DNA from: Phaeosaccion multiseriatum
Taxonomy: Eukaryota; Ochrophyta, other classes
Direction of reading: 5' to 3'
Length of the DNA stretch: 64,000 bases
Assembly (NCBI GenBank): GCA_965112735.1
Contig: OZ218959.1
Coordinates: 496,001 to 560,000, forward strand
In this document: positions 24,101-35,733 of the stretch, in pieces
Numbering within the stretch: position 1 is the stretch's first letter
Layout of the letters: each line of letters begins with the position of its first letter
Position numbers and translations under genes: made by a program
The notes under the pieces: generated by a model
Seen by the model: only the letters and a program-made list of their open reading frames with translations
Database searches by the model: none
What the model was told of the DNA's origin: nothing

Positions 24101-26083
24101 AATAACGAGCCATGCGCACACCCACATACCTGCATGGACGTCCCAAAGTGCTCCGTAATCTTGTGCGAGATGATGTCTCTGAGGTGCAGCTTCTTGCTAT
24201 GCACCACCGAGCGGTTCAGCTCAATGCGCAGCAGCCAGGGGCTCACGAGGCCGGAGTTGGTCTCGTCGGGCACGTCAAAGTATGTCTGCACAAACTCAAA
24301 GTCCTCCGCAATGACCGTGCTCTCCACCTGGTTGGGTAGGGTGGTTGGGTAGGGAGGGATGGGTAATGAGGAGAGAGGGGAATGTTCATGAGGGGAGCGA
24401 GGTAGGGATGAAAGGATGGATGAGCCGCCTCCTGGCGTGCACATGGCGGAGGAGAAAAGAGGGGTGCTGTCGTGCGTGCGTGTGAGGAGATGTCGCAAGA
24501 GAAGGTATAAGACAGAGGAGACAGCCAGCCGCCATACTTCGCTCCAGAGAGTCGTCCTCTCTCTCGGGCGCCGAGAGCGGAAGAGGCAGACGCAGCGACA
24601 GCAAGAGACGGCACAACACAAGTGGTAGCTAGAGCTAGCGCCCCTCCCTCTTCCTCACCTTGGGGTCGTAGTAGATCTGCGTGCTGTTCACAATGTCCCC
24701 CAGGGTGTAGTACTCCAGCAGCCGAGACGCGTTGTTGGCCTGTGAGGCGCCAGCGCAGAGCAAGGCACACAACGGAGGGGGAGAAGGTCCGTGGGGGCTT
24801 GAGCGTGTGCGTGCGCGAGTGCCAGAGCAGAGCAGGGCGGATTCGCACTACGCATGGAAGCACACAAAGACACGCACATAAACACCCAACACACCACGTA
24901 CGCCCACACACACGCACACACACGCCCACACACACACGACGCACCTCTTCCTTCTCCTGCGCCACCTCCGGGGCGAGGTGGAGCGTGAGGCCCGGCGTCT
25001 TGAGCTTCTTGCTCACGTTGATAATCTCCTTCACCCGAGGCACTCCCAGCGTAACGTTCTTGGACGACACACCGGCGTAGTGGAAGGTGTTGAGTGTCAT
25101 CTGCGTGATGGGCTCCCCAATGGACTGCGCAGCAAGCACGCCGCACATCTCGCTGCAAAGGGGGGGCAGTGGGGGAGGAAGGGTCACAGGCAAGGACAGT
25201 AGAGCAATTAGAGCGTGAGGGGAGGCGGCATGGTGACACGCACGCACACACATGACTCTCGGCAGGCGGAGAGGGGAGGAGGGAGGAGGGAGGAGGGAGG
25301 CCACGCACACACACACCCCTCCGTCTCGCCTCTCTCTCTACTCACCCTGGCGCCACCCGTGATGCCATAAACTTGGTCTCCACCTCCCCCACGGCCCAGT
25401 CGAAGGCCGCCTTGCTGAGGCGGTATGTGAGCAGCACGCGCTTCGTGGCCAGCATGGACCGCACCATCACCTGAGACGGAGGAGGGGGAGGGAGTGCACA
25501 TCGATCGCACATGGCGCATCGGAAACCAAAACCATGAGCGTCCTCATTCTCTAGTTTCTCTCCTGAGGAATTGACGCCAGGCCCACTCGCAAAACATCGA
25601 TTTGACTCGCATCGGACGAATTGAGCGAGACAACAGAGACAACAACCACCACCACCACCACCACAACAACAACAATAGCGACAACAACCACCACCACCAC
25701 AACAGCAGCCCCACGTGTGTTTGTACTGACACATTTCCATCAAGCCCTCTGTCCTCGTACACACCTTAAAGAGCATGGTAGCGTTGGCTTGCGCCTCCTG
25801 AGACAGCCGGTCATGCCCTGGCACCACCACCAGCCGTTCGCACAGCGCCTGGGAGGACGAGAAGAAGAAGAAGAAGAAGAAGAAGAAGAAGAAGAAGGAG
25901 GAGGAGGAGGAGGAGGAGGAGGAGGAGGAGGAGGAGTCAGAGCCGAGGCGGTGCCGTCCGCTTGCTTGGCCTCATGTCATGCCTCATCCACACACAGAGC
26001 AGCCCTCCAGGTCTCTCTCGCTTCCTTCCCTCCAGCACGCATGCAGAGAAGGACGGAAGGAGGAGGAGGGCGCAACTATCTCC

Positions 26084-26114
<31 letters not shown>

Positions 26115-29100
26115 CGAGTGTGGAGTGCCATCCTTACCTTGACTGTGTCGTACACATACTCGGGCTCGAGGTCAGTGGGTCTGTTGACGTCGATCTGGAA
26201 CATGCGCTGCGCGTTCCAAATAAGGCGGCGGATGTTGATGGGGATGTTGAACGACGCATCGTCCCAGCTCCCCCTGAACAGAACAAGAGCACAAAAGGGC
26301 ACAGCCACACACACACCAAGTCAGTAGTGCACTTGGAATATTAAAAGCCACACGCGCACACCCCCCGCTGTACTCCTCCACTCACTGCCCCCCTCCCTAA
26401 CCTGGCCTTGTTGGTCAGCAGCAGGGCCTGCTGGTCCTGCACGAGCTGCTCCACCTCCGCCTCGAGCTTGTCGCGCAGGACGTCGTTGTGGCGACACATT
26501 TCCACCACGCGGTCCGTCATGTAGGGCCGGTCCGCCACCAGCTGAGAGGTCACAAGCCACAAGCCACAAGGAGGGCGTCGTCAGCCAGCACGTCAGCACG
26601 TCAGCACGTCAGCTCCCCTCAGCTCTGCTCAGCTCTGCTCAGCTCAACCAGGCGAGAGGCGAGAACCGACCCTCTCCTCTGACCCCAATCTGACCCCCAT
26701 CTGACCCCGATCTGACCCCGATCTGACCCTTGCCCTTGCTCTTGCCCTTGCCCATGCCCATGCCCACCCACCTTGTTCTGCCCCAGTGTGGCAGAGTCCA
26801 CGTCGAGCACGTAAAGCGCCACGAAGTCGCTCCTCTTGAGCGTGAGGAGGTCGAAGCGCTGTGTTTCGATGCGCGTGCCGTCCATGCCGTCCTCCCCGTA
26901 CAGGAATTGCATCACCTGCACACACGCACACACACACGCGCGCACACACACACACGCACACGCACACACGCACACACAGACACACGCACACGCACACACG
27001 TCAATCTTCCTCCCCAGGTAGACACCACTCGCTTCTTCGAGCGATGCGTACGAGATACGATACACCAGGCCGAGCACCTGGCTTAGCCTCCAACCTGCCC
27101 ACCCAGCCTCTAGACCCAGCACCCGTCCCTCCCCCTGAACCCTCTCCTCTGACCCACCCACCCACCCACCCACCTGATTGTTCTGGTTCCTGAGTGTGCC
27201 GTCGTACTTGGCCTGCACGGCCTCCAGCGCCTTGACGAGCCTGCGCTGAATGTAGCCCGTCTCTGCCGTCTTGACCGCCGTATCGATGAGTCCCTCTCGT
27301 CCCGACATGGCGTGGAAGAAGAACTCCTGCGGCCGCAGACCTGTGAGGAGGGGCGGGGCGAAGGGGGAGGAAGAGAAGGGGAGAGAGGAGGAGGAGGAGG
27401 AGGAGGAGGAGGAGGAGGAGGAGGAGGAGGAGGAGGAGGAGAAGGAGGAAAAGGTCAAGGGCATTGGACATTTCCTTTCGCGTTGGTTGGCTTTCTTGCC
27501 AGGCCTTTCTTTGTGTTCAACTCTGCCTCGACCAAACCAAATCACACCGAGAGAGCTCAGGGCACAGACAGCACGCTCCCTTTCCCCCTCCCTCCCCTCT
27601 TTTTAGGGGGCCTTAGAGGGGGCCGTCTCACCTCTGAGGTACGAGTTCTCCACGAAGCCTCGACTCTCCGGGCCCAAATCATCCTTAGCGAAGTGCGGCA
27701 GAGTGCGGCCTTTGAAGCCGTAGCTGATGCGCTTGCCCTCCACGTTCTGTTGCCCTACACAGGCCAGAATCTGAGACACGTTGAGCTCCGAGCCTGTGCA
27801 TGGCATGTCCAGCGAAGGGCATGGGATGACAAAGACGTGTGAGTCGTTGGGGGCGCCAGGCACACACAGGCACACATGGCCGGCGAGAAGCACACTATCC
27901 ACAGATGGATGGAGAGAGACACAACATTCACAGACGGCTGGCGAGAAACACCATATTCACAGATGGCTGGCGAGAGACACAACCTTCACACCACAAGTTC
28001 CGAAAAGGTGCGAAACGCGGCGAGAGGGGCCGGGCCCTCCGAGTGCCCTCCCCCTCTGCCTTCTCTCCTCGCCTTTACTGCCCCTCCCTCTGTCTGCTCT
28101 ACTCGCCTTGACGGGCCTCCCCTCCCCTCCCCTCCCCTCCCCTCCCTCTCCCCTCGCCTCCGCTCTCCTCCGCTCACCTTTACTGCCGCACGTGGCCATG
28201 TGCTTGACGGCGTTCCTCTGTGTAAGCGAGTTCTGCGCCTTCTTGCCCGTCTCCGTTCGAGAGTCGTTCAGCACTGTGCCCGGGTGGGTTGGGTTGTGGT
28301 GGGGAGGAGTGGCCGGGCCGTCGAGTGACAGAAAACACATGACACACACGATAGGAGAGCGATGAGCAAGGCGCGGCGACAGCGACCGTGTGTGAGCAAC
28401 TGGCCTGGGCAGCCTGCAGGAGGAGACGTGAGCCTCACGCTCGCCGAACGGGGCTAGGGAAGCACTCACTCACCGCTGTTGATTCTCGACTCGAGTGTGG
28501 CCATCATGGACATGCCGGGCTGCCTCTCGAGCTGCCCCTTCTGCCCCTGCTCCACAAGAGACCCCACCTGAGAAGCATCGAGAATGGGAATGGAATGGGG
28601 CGGAGCACATTAGATCAGACGAACTCGACTAGTGGAGAAGAGATGGGGTGCTGTCTTCGGCCTCCCTCCCTCCCTCCCTCTCTCCCTCCCTCTTCCTCCT
28701 ACCTGTGACTTGGTGTTGTCGATGATGGTCTCGATGGTGCGAATGGTCTCGGCATCGGCCACAGTGTCCGCCACACCGATACTGAAGGAGTGCGCCAGCA
28801 GCCAGTTGTTGACCACCACCTGAATCTGCCCCATGAAGCGCGCTGTCACGGCCCAGCCCTTCTCCAGCCAGGCAATGTGAATGAGGCCCTGCCCCGAGCT
28901 ACCCACAGTCTTCTTGTCTACGATGCCCATGACGAGCTCCCCTTCGTGCACGAGCACGTTCCTGTCGCTAAAGTTGAGCAAGTTGTCTCCGTCGGGCTCA
29001 CCGCTCGCTCGCCCCGTAAAGTTCACCTGTAGAGGGAGCAGATGGCAGCAGATGGCAGCAGATGGCGGCAGGCGATCGACAGACATGAGCCGGCCGGGGG

Positions 29101-31391
29101 AAGCAAGAAGCAGAAGCCCTGTGACACGAGAACAGTCGTCGTCATCCTCCTCCTCCTCCTCCCCTCCTTCGTCCCCCTCCTCTCCGTTCTCGGCCGTGTA
29201 CCCACCTTCGGACAGATGACTGAGAAGACCTGCTTGCCGGTCCACAGCGGCTTGGGCTTGATGATTGTGGGAGCCGGCACCTGCCCGTCCCAGTCGTCCA
29301 CCCACATGAGCAGGTTCATCATGAGCTCTCTCTCGATGAAGCAGTCCCGACGGGTCAGTAGCGCCACTGCCATCAGCGTGTCCTGCAACAAGGGGGGGGG
29401 GGGGGCAGTGGACAGAGAGGGGGTGAGAGGGTGAGAGCGTGAGAGGGAGGCCGGCCTTCGAGGGGACCGAAGGAGGGAGGGAGGCAGCTGGGACATCGCC
29501 AGCAAGCAGACATGGCAGGCAGGGATGTGTGTGTCCTGCCACCCAAACGAGAGCGACGGACGCACCTGCACGATACCCATGACGGGCTTGTTGGACTGCG
29601 GACTGACAATGTTGCGGGGCACCATCATGAGCTCCTGCGCCTCCGCCTTGGCCACGAGCGACTGCGGCACGTGCAGGTTCATCTCATCCCCATCAAAGTC
29701 GGCGTTGTAAGGCGACGTGACAGACAGGTTCATTCGAAACGTGCTAAAGTCCAGCACCTTGACCCTATGGGCCATGATGCTCATCTTGTGCAGCGAGGGC
29801 TGGCGGTTGAAGATGATGACGTCATCGTCACGGAGGTGCCTCTCAATGACCCAGCCGGACTCCAGGATGAGGTCGTTCTTGTTGCGGATGTAGCGCAGGT
29901 CGATGCGCACACCGTCGTTGCGGATGATGTACTTGGCGCCTGGAGGTGGCAGGAGGAGGAGGGAGGAGGCAAAGCATGGAGCAGAGGCAGCGCAGCACAG
30001 AGGCGTATGGGCACGGCACAGCGAGACAGTGGCAAGTGAGTAAGGGAGGGCGCAGTGCGAGGACTGCGAGGGCTGCAAGGTACTCCGCCCTCAGCCTGGA
30101 GGGAAGCGTACACAATAGTGTGTGGATGGATATTGCAGTGAACTGAAAACTAAGCCAACAGAGATGAGCCAGGCCGCTCCTCCCCCTCCCCTTTCTCCTT
30201 CCTTTCCCCCCTACCCACCGGGGTGCTCCATGGGCCCCTTGGCCACGAGTGCGGAGAGCGTCTCGTGGTTGAAGGGCGTCACCACCTCGGGGCACGTCAG
30301 GTTCAGAGCGATGCTGCGCGGTACGCCAACCTGTGGTAAAGTGGACCACCAATGTGGGTGGTAGCAGGGCGGGGCGGGGCGGCGTGACGCAGGCTGCAGT
30401 AGATTCGACAGGCACTACACAATACTTGTGTGTCTGCAGTGGAGATGTGTGCATGCTTCGACGCATGGCGTCCTGCTGCTGCTCCGCTCCAGTCTACACA
30501 GAACTCTCCTCCCCCCCGGGGTATTCTTGGTTTTTTTCTTTCTTTCCCTCTCCTCTATCCTTCCTGTCCCGCCCACCTGGTCGATGCCCAGGATGGGGTC
30601 TGCGGTGATGACCGTTCGAGCGGAGAAGTCAACGCGCTTGCCCATGAGGTTCCCTCGGATGCGCCCCTCCTTGCCCTTGAGGCGCTGGCGGATGGTCTTC
30701 AGAGGCTTGCCGCTTCGCTGCGTCTCTTGCGGCTGCACCGAGGAAAAGGGGGATGGCAGTGGAGGAGGAGGGGGGAGTGGGTAAATGTGTTGAAAAGTGG
30801 AGCGGGTAAGCGCATGTCTCTGTCCAAAGCCCGCAGGCAATGAAGGACTGAGACCGATCGGTCCTGCTGCCCCCTCCTCCCTCCCCCTTGCCCCCCCCCC
30901 TCTTTCCCTCCCTCTCTATCCCAGCTCTCTCTCTCTCTCCCTTTCCTTCCCTCCCTTCCTTCCTCGCTCCTCTCCCTCCCTCTCTCCCTACCGCACCTGC
31001 CCGGCCTGCTCGTTGTCGAAGAGGGCGCTGATCTTGAACTGCAGCAGCTGTTCATACTCAAGCATGATGTGCGGCGGCTCGCCCATCTCCACAGAGTTCT
31101 TGAGCGTGTTGTTGGCCTTGACGATGTTCACCAGCTGGTGCGTCAGATCGTCTTCGCTCCTCCCCAGACCCCCGTCCAAGGCTACACTCGGTCGTACGTG
31201 TGGGGGGGGCACCTGGAGGGAGCAAAGAGCAACGCGCAAAGAGCAAAGAGCAAAGACCCAGAGAGCGCGTGAGTCACACAAAGAGGGGCATGAAGGTGCC
31301 AAGCCAGGCAGGAGGACAACAAGATTGTATAACTTGGGTATTGTGGAGGCGAGCAAACACATGGTCCTTGGGGGCGAGAGACCAGAGAGAA

Positions 31392-31446
<55 letters not shown>

Positions 31447-32021
31447 CAGAGGGAGAGATGGAGAGATGGAGAAACGGAGAGATAGAGAGAGAGGCGAGTC
31501 TGGGCGATGCGGTGTGGTAGTCAGGAGGGCAGGAGAGATCAGACCAGGGCAGGAGGGCGTGGAATGGTGTGCAGGCATGTCTCACCGGCAGCACGGTTAT
31601 GATGAGCCAGTCTGGGCGGGAATACTTGGGGTCCAGGCCCAAGAAGACGATGTCCTCGTCCGAAATGTTCTTCAGAATCTCGTGCACCTGTGGAATGTAT
31701 GAAGTAGGTGAGAGGACATGGGTCAAGACAATACGACACATCGTCCAACCGTTGACAAACATGACATGTGACAAGTAAAGCGACAGCTCCCTACACCATG
31801 GGGTGGAGTTTCTTGTTATGGAGTTGAAGTGTATTGTATTGTCAGGATACTTGACGGGCTCACCGCCTCGCGCACCGTACAGACTCCACGATTGAGCTAC
31901 GCCGTTTCAGGTTAGGACACCTTCATCAATCGCTCGCCCCCCCGCAATGCATCAGGGAGTACTTCTACGTCCGCTACATGTGGCACTTCCGCTTCCTCGT
32001 TCGCTCACGCACACGCACGGC

Positions 32022-32057
<36 letters not shown>

Positions 32058-32319
32058 TTACTGGCGGGTAGCAGCTGCTTCCTGTCCCCGTTCCCCGGGT
32101 ACTCCCCCCCCTGCTCCGACAGAATGTGAATGCAGCCAAGCCAGCACAGCGCGGGTGACAGGTAACGTACGTAACGTCAGGCGAGTGAGTACAGCAAGTA
32201 CAGAGGTGCAAGCAAAGCAAGGGTCGATAGCCCCGAGAGGCCGAGAGGCAGGGATTCTTTGAACCTGTGCTTCCCTCCTCGCAGAGCACGCTCCTCTCGC
32301 TCTGAAGGGCCCCTTGGGG

Positions 32320-32361
<42 letters not shown>

Positions 32362-34235
32362 CAGAAACCACCAAGAAAACAAACAACAGACGTACATCCC
32401 CGTCCACCCACTCACGCACGCACTCACGCACTCAGGCACTCACGTTCATGTTCTCCGGATACTCCACCTCTACACGCAAGCCCGTCCGCGTGAATTTGGG
32501 GAGCTTCCCTCCGCAACCGCTTGGGCCCATACCCACGTTGGCGGCCTGGACAGGGGACAGGAGCAGCGCGGGGGGGGGGGGTGCGTGAGAACAGCGCAGC
32601 CGCTGCGGCGATAATCATTCCATGGAATTTGCATTGTGATGCAGAAAGGGAGGGGAGGGGAGGGGAGGGGAGGAGGGCGAAGGGTACCGCCCTCGCTACC
32701 CTCCCCAGCCCAACCCAGCCCACGCACTCCTCGGATAGAAGGGGGATTGCCACAGAGACAGAGACAGAGGCCGAGAGAGAGACCGAAACAGAGGCCAAGA
32801 CCAGACATGTGTGTATCGGTCTGTCTATCGCTCACCTCCGGCACGTCATCCCCCATGTCCCCCATGCCAAAGTTGCACTCGCTCTTGCCGCGGCAAGCCC
32901 TGGAGGGGCAGAGAGAGAGAGAGGAGAGAGACAGAGGGGTAGGGGGGCATATCAGAACGAGCACCACCGCATCAGCATCAGCACCACAAACCAACGACAT
33001 ATCTCTCGCCCCTCGCCCTGTGCCCCACCAAGTGAACTAGAGCTCTCTGGCATTGCCTTACCGGTGCAACGACTCCAGCTTCGTCTTGGCGTTTCGGATG
33101 TTGGCTGCTCTTCGGTAGTTGGGGTCGCTCTTGTCGAGGCGGAGGCGGGAGCAGTGGAAGCACACACAGCGCAAGATCTGCTCGGCACCGCGAAGAGAAG
33201 GAGCACATTCGCGGCGGTAGGGACCGGAGCGAGAGGTTTAAAGATGTGTATTCGCCAACAAACGCCTCTTGGGGCCCGGCCATCCTCTGGGTGACTAGGC
33301 TCCCTCTTCTCCCTCTCTCTGGGGCGCCTTCCCCCTTCGCATTCGTCTCTTCTCCACCCATATTTCCGCCTCCCTCTCCATCCCCCCCCGTTCTTGCCCC
33401 CCTCTCCCCTCTCCCCTCTCCCCTCTCCCCCTGCCCCTTCCCCTCCCCAGCCCACCTTGAGCACGTAGTCTATGAAGCCCACGTGATACACGGGCTTTGC
33501 CAGCTCAATGTGGCCGAAGTGCCCGGGGCAGTCGTTAATCTTATTCCCGTTGGCTGCGGTATGCAGGCACGACAGACAGAGAAGGACAAGCGCCACGACG
33601 AGCGTTAACAGCCGCATAGGCACGAGAGCGACAGACACGACAGACAGAGATATCTGCCCCCCCCATTGCCCACCACCGCTCGTCTGTGTGCCTCACCTCC
33701 CTCGTTCTGTGTGCAGTCACAGGTTTTACACCTTGCCCGCTGGTCGAAGGTGCCCATCCTTGGGTCATTGACCCCTCCGTACACGGGCAGGCCGCTCCGG
33801 CTGTACGTCTCGTACTTTGTGATGCCGGAGGGGATGGCCTTGGCATTCTGCTTGAGCTTTTGAGTCACTGACATTTGTTTCTAGTAGCGCACAAGCACGA
33901 ACACGCCATGGACAAGAAGGAGAGAAAGAGGAGGGGGGCGGTGGGTGAGAGAGAGACGAGGCAGAGAGAGAAAGTGAGAGAGGGGGGGGGGGGGAGAGAG
34001 AGAGGAGACAAGACAGAGAGAACGAGAGAGAGAGGAAGAAAGAAGCACGTCACGAGCCAGAGCGTTCCAACCCCACCCATGAGATCCACATGCTCTCCGG
34101 CGCTCTGCCCATCGACATCGATCCATGCTCTCCGCACTTACTCACCACTTCATCTGGGCCCAGCACCCCAAACTGCAGCTTCTTAATATGTCGCAGACGC
34201 ACTGACGAGTGCGTGAACGTTTGGACCCCGCTCAT
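21186..34235 (-). CDS. RPB1: DNA-directed RNA polymerase II largest subunit RPB1
   Basis: Catalytic largest subunit of Pol II, 1771 residues by this model. Exons: 34235-34146, 33880-33697, 33553-33456, 33177-33062, 32899-32836, 32545-32444, 32101(?)-32057, 31687-31586, 31212-30997, 30732-30577, 30330-30219, 29939-29566, 29382-29206, 29026-28703, 28567-28474, 28273-28178, 27793-27632, 27340-27174, 26915-26772, 26541-26402, 26273-26138, 25848-25765, 25470-25346, 25152-24945, 24739-24659, 24327-24130, 23983-23809, 23335-23139, 22982-22725, 22330-22261, 22006-21186. Landmarks: zinc Cys/His in CKTCDC and [10 protein letters not shown], a second Cys cluster CVCFHC...[18 protein letters not shown], the Mg-binding [10 protein letters not shown] (about residue 504), and the trigger-loop region [29 protein letters not shown]. 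The last exon encodes a CTD of about two dozen heptads, mostly YSPTSPA, ending SPSHDQGR. Only the 3' splice site of exon 7 is doubtful (G-run beside it). Confidence 0.97.
21205..21555 (-). repeat. 21-bp tandem array encoding CTD heptads
   Basis: About 15 near-identical 21-bp units (TACAGCCCAACGAGCCCTGC on the minus strand, plus one base) differ mainly at the wobble bases of the Tyr and Ala codons. More diverged heptads lie upstream in the same exon. The opposite strand reads as a Gly/Cys/Gln-rich artefact. Confidence 0.92.
25857..25935 (-). repeat. (GAA)n-(GAG)n tract in an RPB1 intron
   Basis: Plus strand GAAGAAGAA then GAGGAGGAG, so on the coding strand the 3' part of the intron before exon 22 is a long CTT/CTC polypyrimidine run. 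A similar tract lies at 27387-27450 upstream of exon 18. Confidence 0.9.
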
Positions 34236-34590
34236 GGTGCCTCCTCTGTGCGGTAGCTACGAGCGACTCAGGTGCCCAGTCCTCCAAGGCCCTCCTCGCC
34301 CCGTGCGCCCCCCCCAGCCCCCCGCCCTGTCGATTCCCTCTATATCACTCCGCGCAGAGCTTTTACAAGAAAAAAGACTTCACTCGCTCCCACCGATAAC
34401 CCCCTCCCGCACCCCGCTCCTCACGTCTCGTCCGCCCAGACCACCTCAAAAGCTGCTCCACTCCGATCGAAGTCGACCACTCCCTAAAAGCCGTACCCTA
34501 GCCGCCCCGCCCTAGAGGGCTCGTCCCGGATGTCTCGCTGCGGCCTCCATCCCCTCCTGGGCTTGCTATCCACAGGACAGAAGAGACCAC

Positions 34591-34631
<41 letters not shown>

Positions 34632-35733
34632 GAAAAGGAGGAAATGGAGATTATCAGATTAGGAGAGAAAGAATAAAGAGATCCGACCCACGACCCACTT
34701 TCTGATCCACCCTTAAACCCCCCCCGCCCGCACATGTGCTTGTTTGGTGTCTACAAAGACATGTTCCCCACTTCTACGCCAGCGGATCAAGCTGCTTTAC
34801 ATGGTTGTGCCAGAGCTGCCCCTCGCCGCCGCATCCTACGACTCTGTCCTTTGATTGAATACACACTGCAATCCGCGCCACAGCCTTGCTGCTACAGGCC
34901 CAGCTGTGGCACAGCGAAGTCCGTCTTTACCATTGCCTTCCCCTGCCCTTGCTCCCACACCACAATGAACTGCCCCTCAAGACAGGTCCGCCAGCCGGCT
35001 CCATGGCCTTTCCGGCCTCTACACAGCCCTGTAACTCGGCTCGGCCCACCAATTGTACGTGGATCTCTGCACTCCTTTGCAAAGCGTCCGCTTTCTCCAT
35101 CTTCCCCGACGAACAGTCACTATCTTGCTCCCCGTACTATACCCACCAATCCCCTCCGCATGCCGCCCTATCTTACCTTGCTTCCCCGCTGAGTAACACC
35201 ACCAGCAACAGAAGAGCAAGGTGTAGCCACCGCGTTGCGTCTGAACAATAGTTTGCTTTACAGGAGACGCTCTCTCACCCTCTCTACTATCGCTTTGGTC
35301 TGGCGCAAATCCACCTCCCCCGGTGGGATCTTCTGCTCTCGTTTGGGTACCCAACTTTTTACGGCTGAGCTCAGTCGTCCTTCCGGAGAGAGAGAGGGTG
35401 GAGAGCAAAAAAAGGAAAGGCACCAGGGCAAAGAGGGATACAAGAGCCCTCAACTGCTCGAAGCGTCCAGCGGAAGCAGACGGCTCACACACAGCTTGGG
35501 TGAGTGCCATTTTCGGCGGCATGCAAGAGGCCTCCTCTTCACATGAAGGGCGGAGAGGCCCCCCTTCCTTTCTCTGCCTCCTCTCTTCCCCACCTCCCTC
35601 TCCCGCTGCACCCACCCCCCACTCACCTCCGCCCCGCCCACCCCCTCCTGCTTTGTAATGCAGCGCTCTGCGTGAAAGCGACGGCACCTCAACTGCACGT
35701 ACATGTCTAGTACGTAGCCCTGACACACTACTG
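34236..35733. promoter_or_regulatory. 1.5-kb divergent region between RPB1 and the ABCF gene
   Basis: Separates two opposing start codons. It contains a (GA)n run at 34591-34629 and several overlapping open frames on the minus strand (34900-35510), none of which I can assign. Presumably it carries both promoters; no element is identified. Confidence 0.4.
35019..35510 (-). CDS. possible small membrane or secreted protein, unknown
   Basis: The frame from ATG 35510 (MALTQAVCEPSASAGRFEQL) has a hydrophobic stretch LVSLFALVPFLFLLSTLSLS at about residues 24-43 and a second at YTLLFCCWWCYSAG. A strong 5' splice site (CAAG|GTAAGA, near 35178) sits inside it, so the true gene may splice there into another frame: downstream, EIHVQLVGRAELQGCVEAGK also looks protein-like. 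No family recognised. It may be non-coding. Confidence 0.25.
   Translation of the reverse strand: MALTQAVCEPSASAGRFEQLRALVSLFALVPFLFLLSTLSLSGRTTELSRKKLGTQTRAEDPTGGGGFAPDQSDSREGERASPVKQTIVQTQRGGYTLLFCCWWCYSAGKQGKIGRHAEGIGGYSTGSKIVTVRRGRWRKRTLCKGVQRSTYNWWAEPSYRAV

Noticed and set aside
24412-24630. Conserved-looking frame in an RPB1 intron
   Set aside because: Lies wholly between RPB1 exons 25 and 26, which join in phase without it, and resembles no family.
32101-32112. Frameshift in RPB1 at exon 7
   Set aside because: The usual CAG acceptor beside the G run gives the wrong frame, but an acceptor at the following AG restores phase (15 codons); more likely an unusual splice site or a homopolymer miscall than a broken gene.
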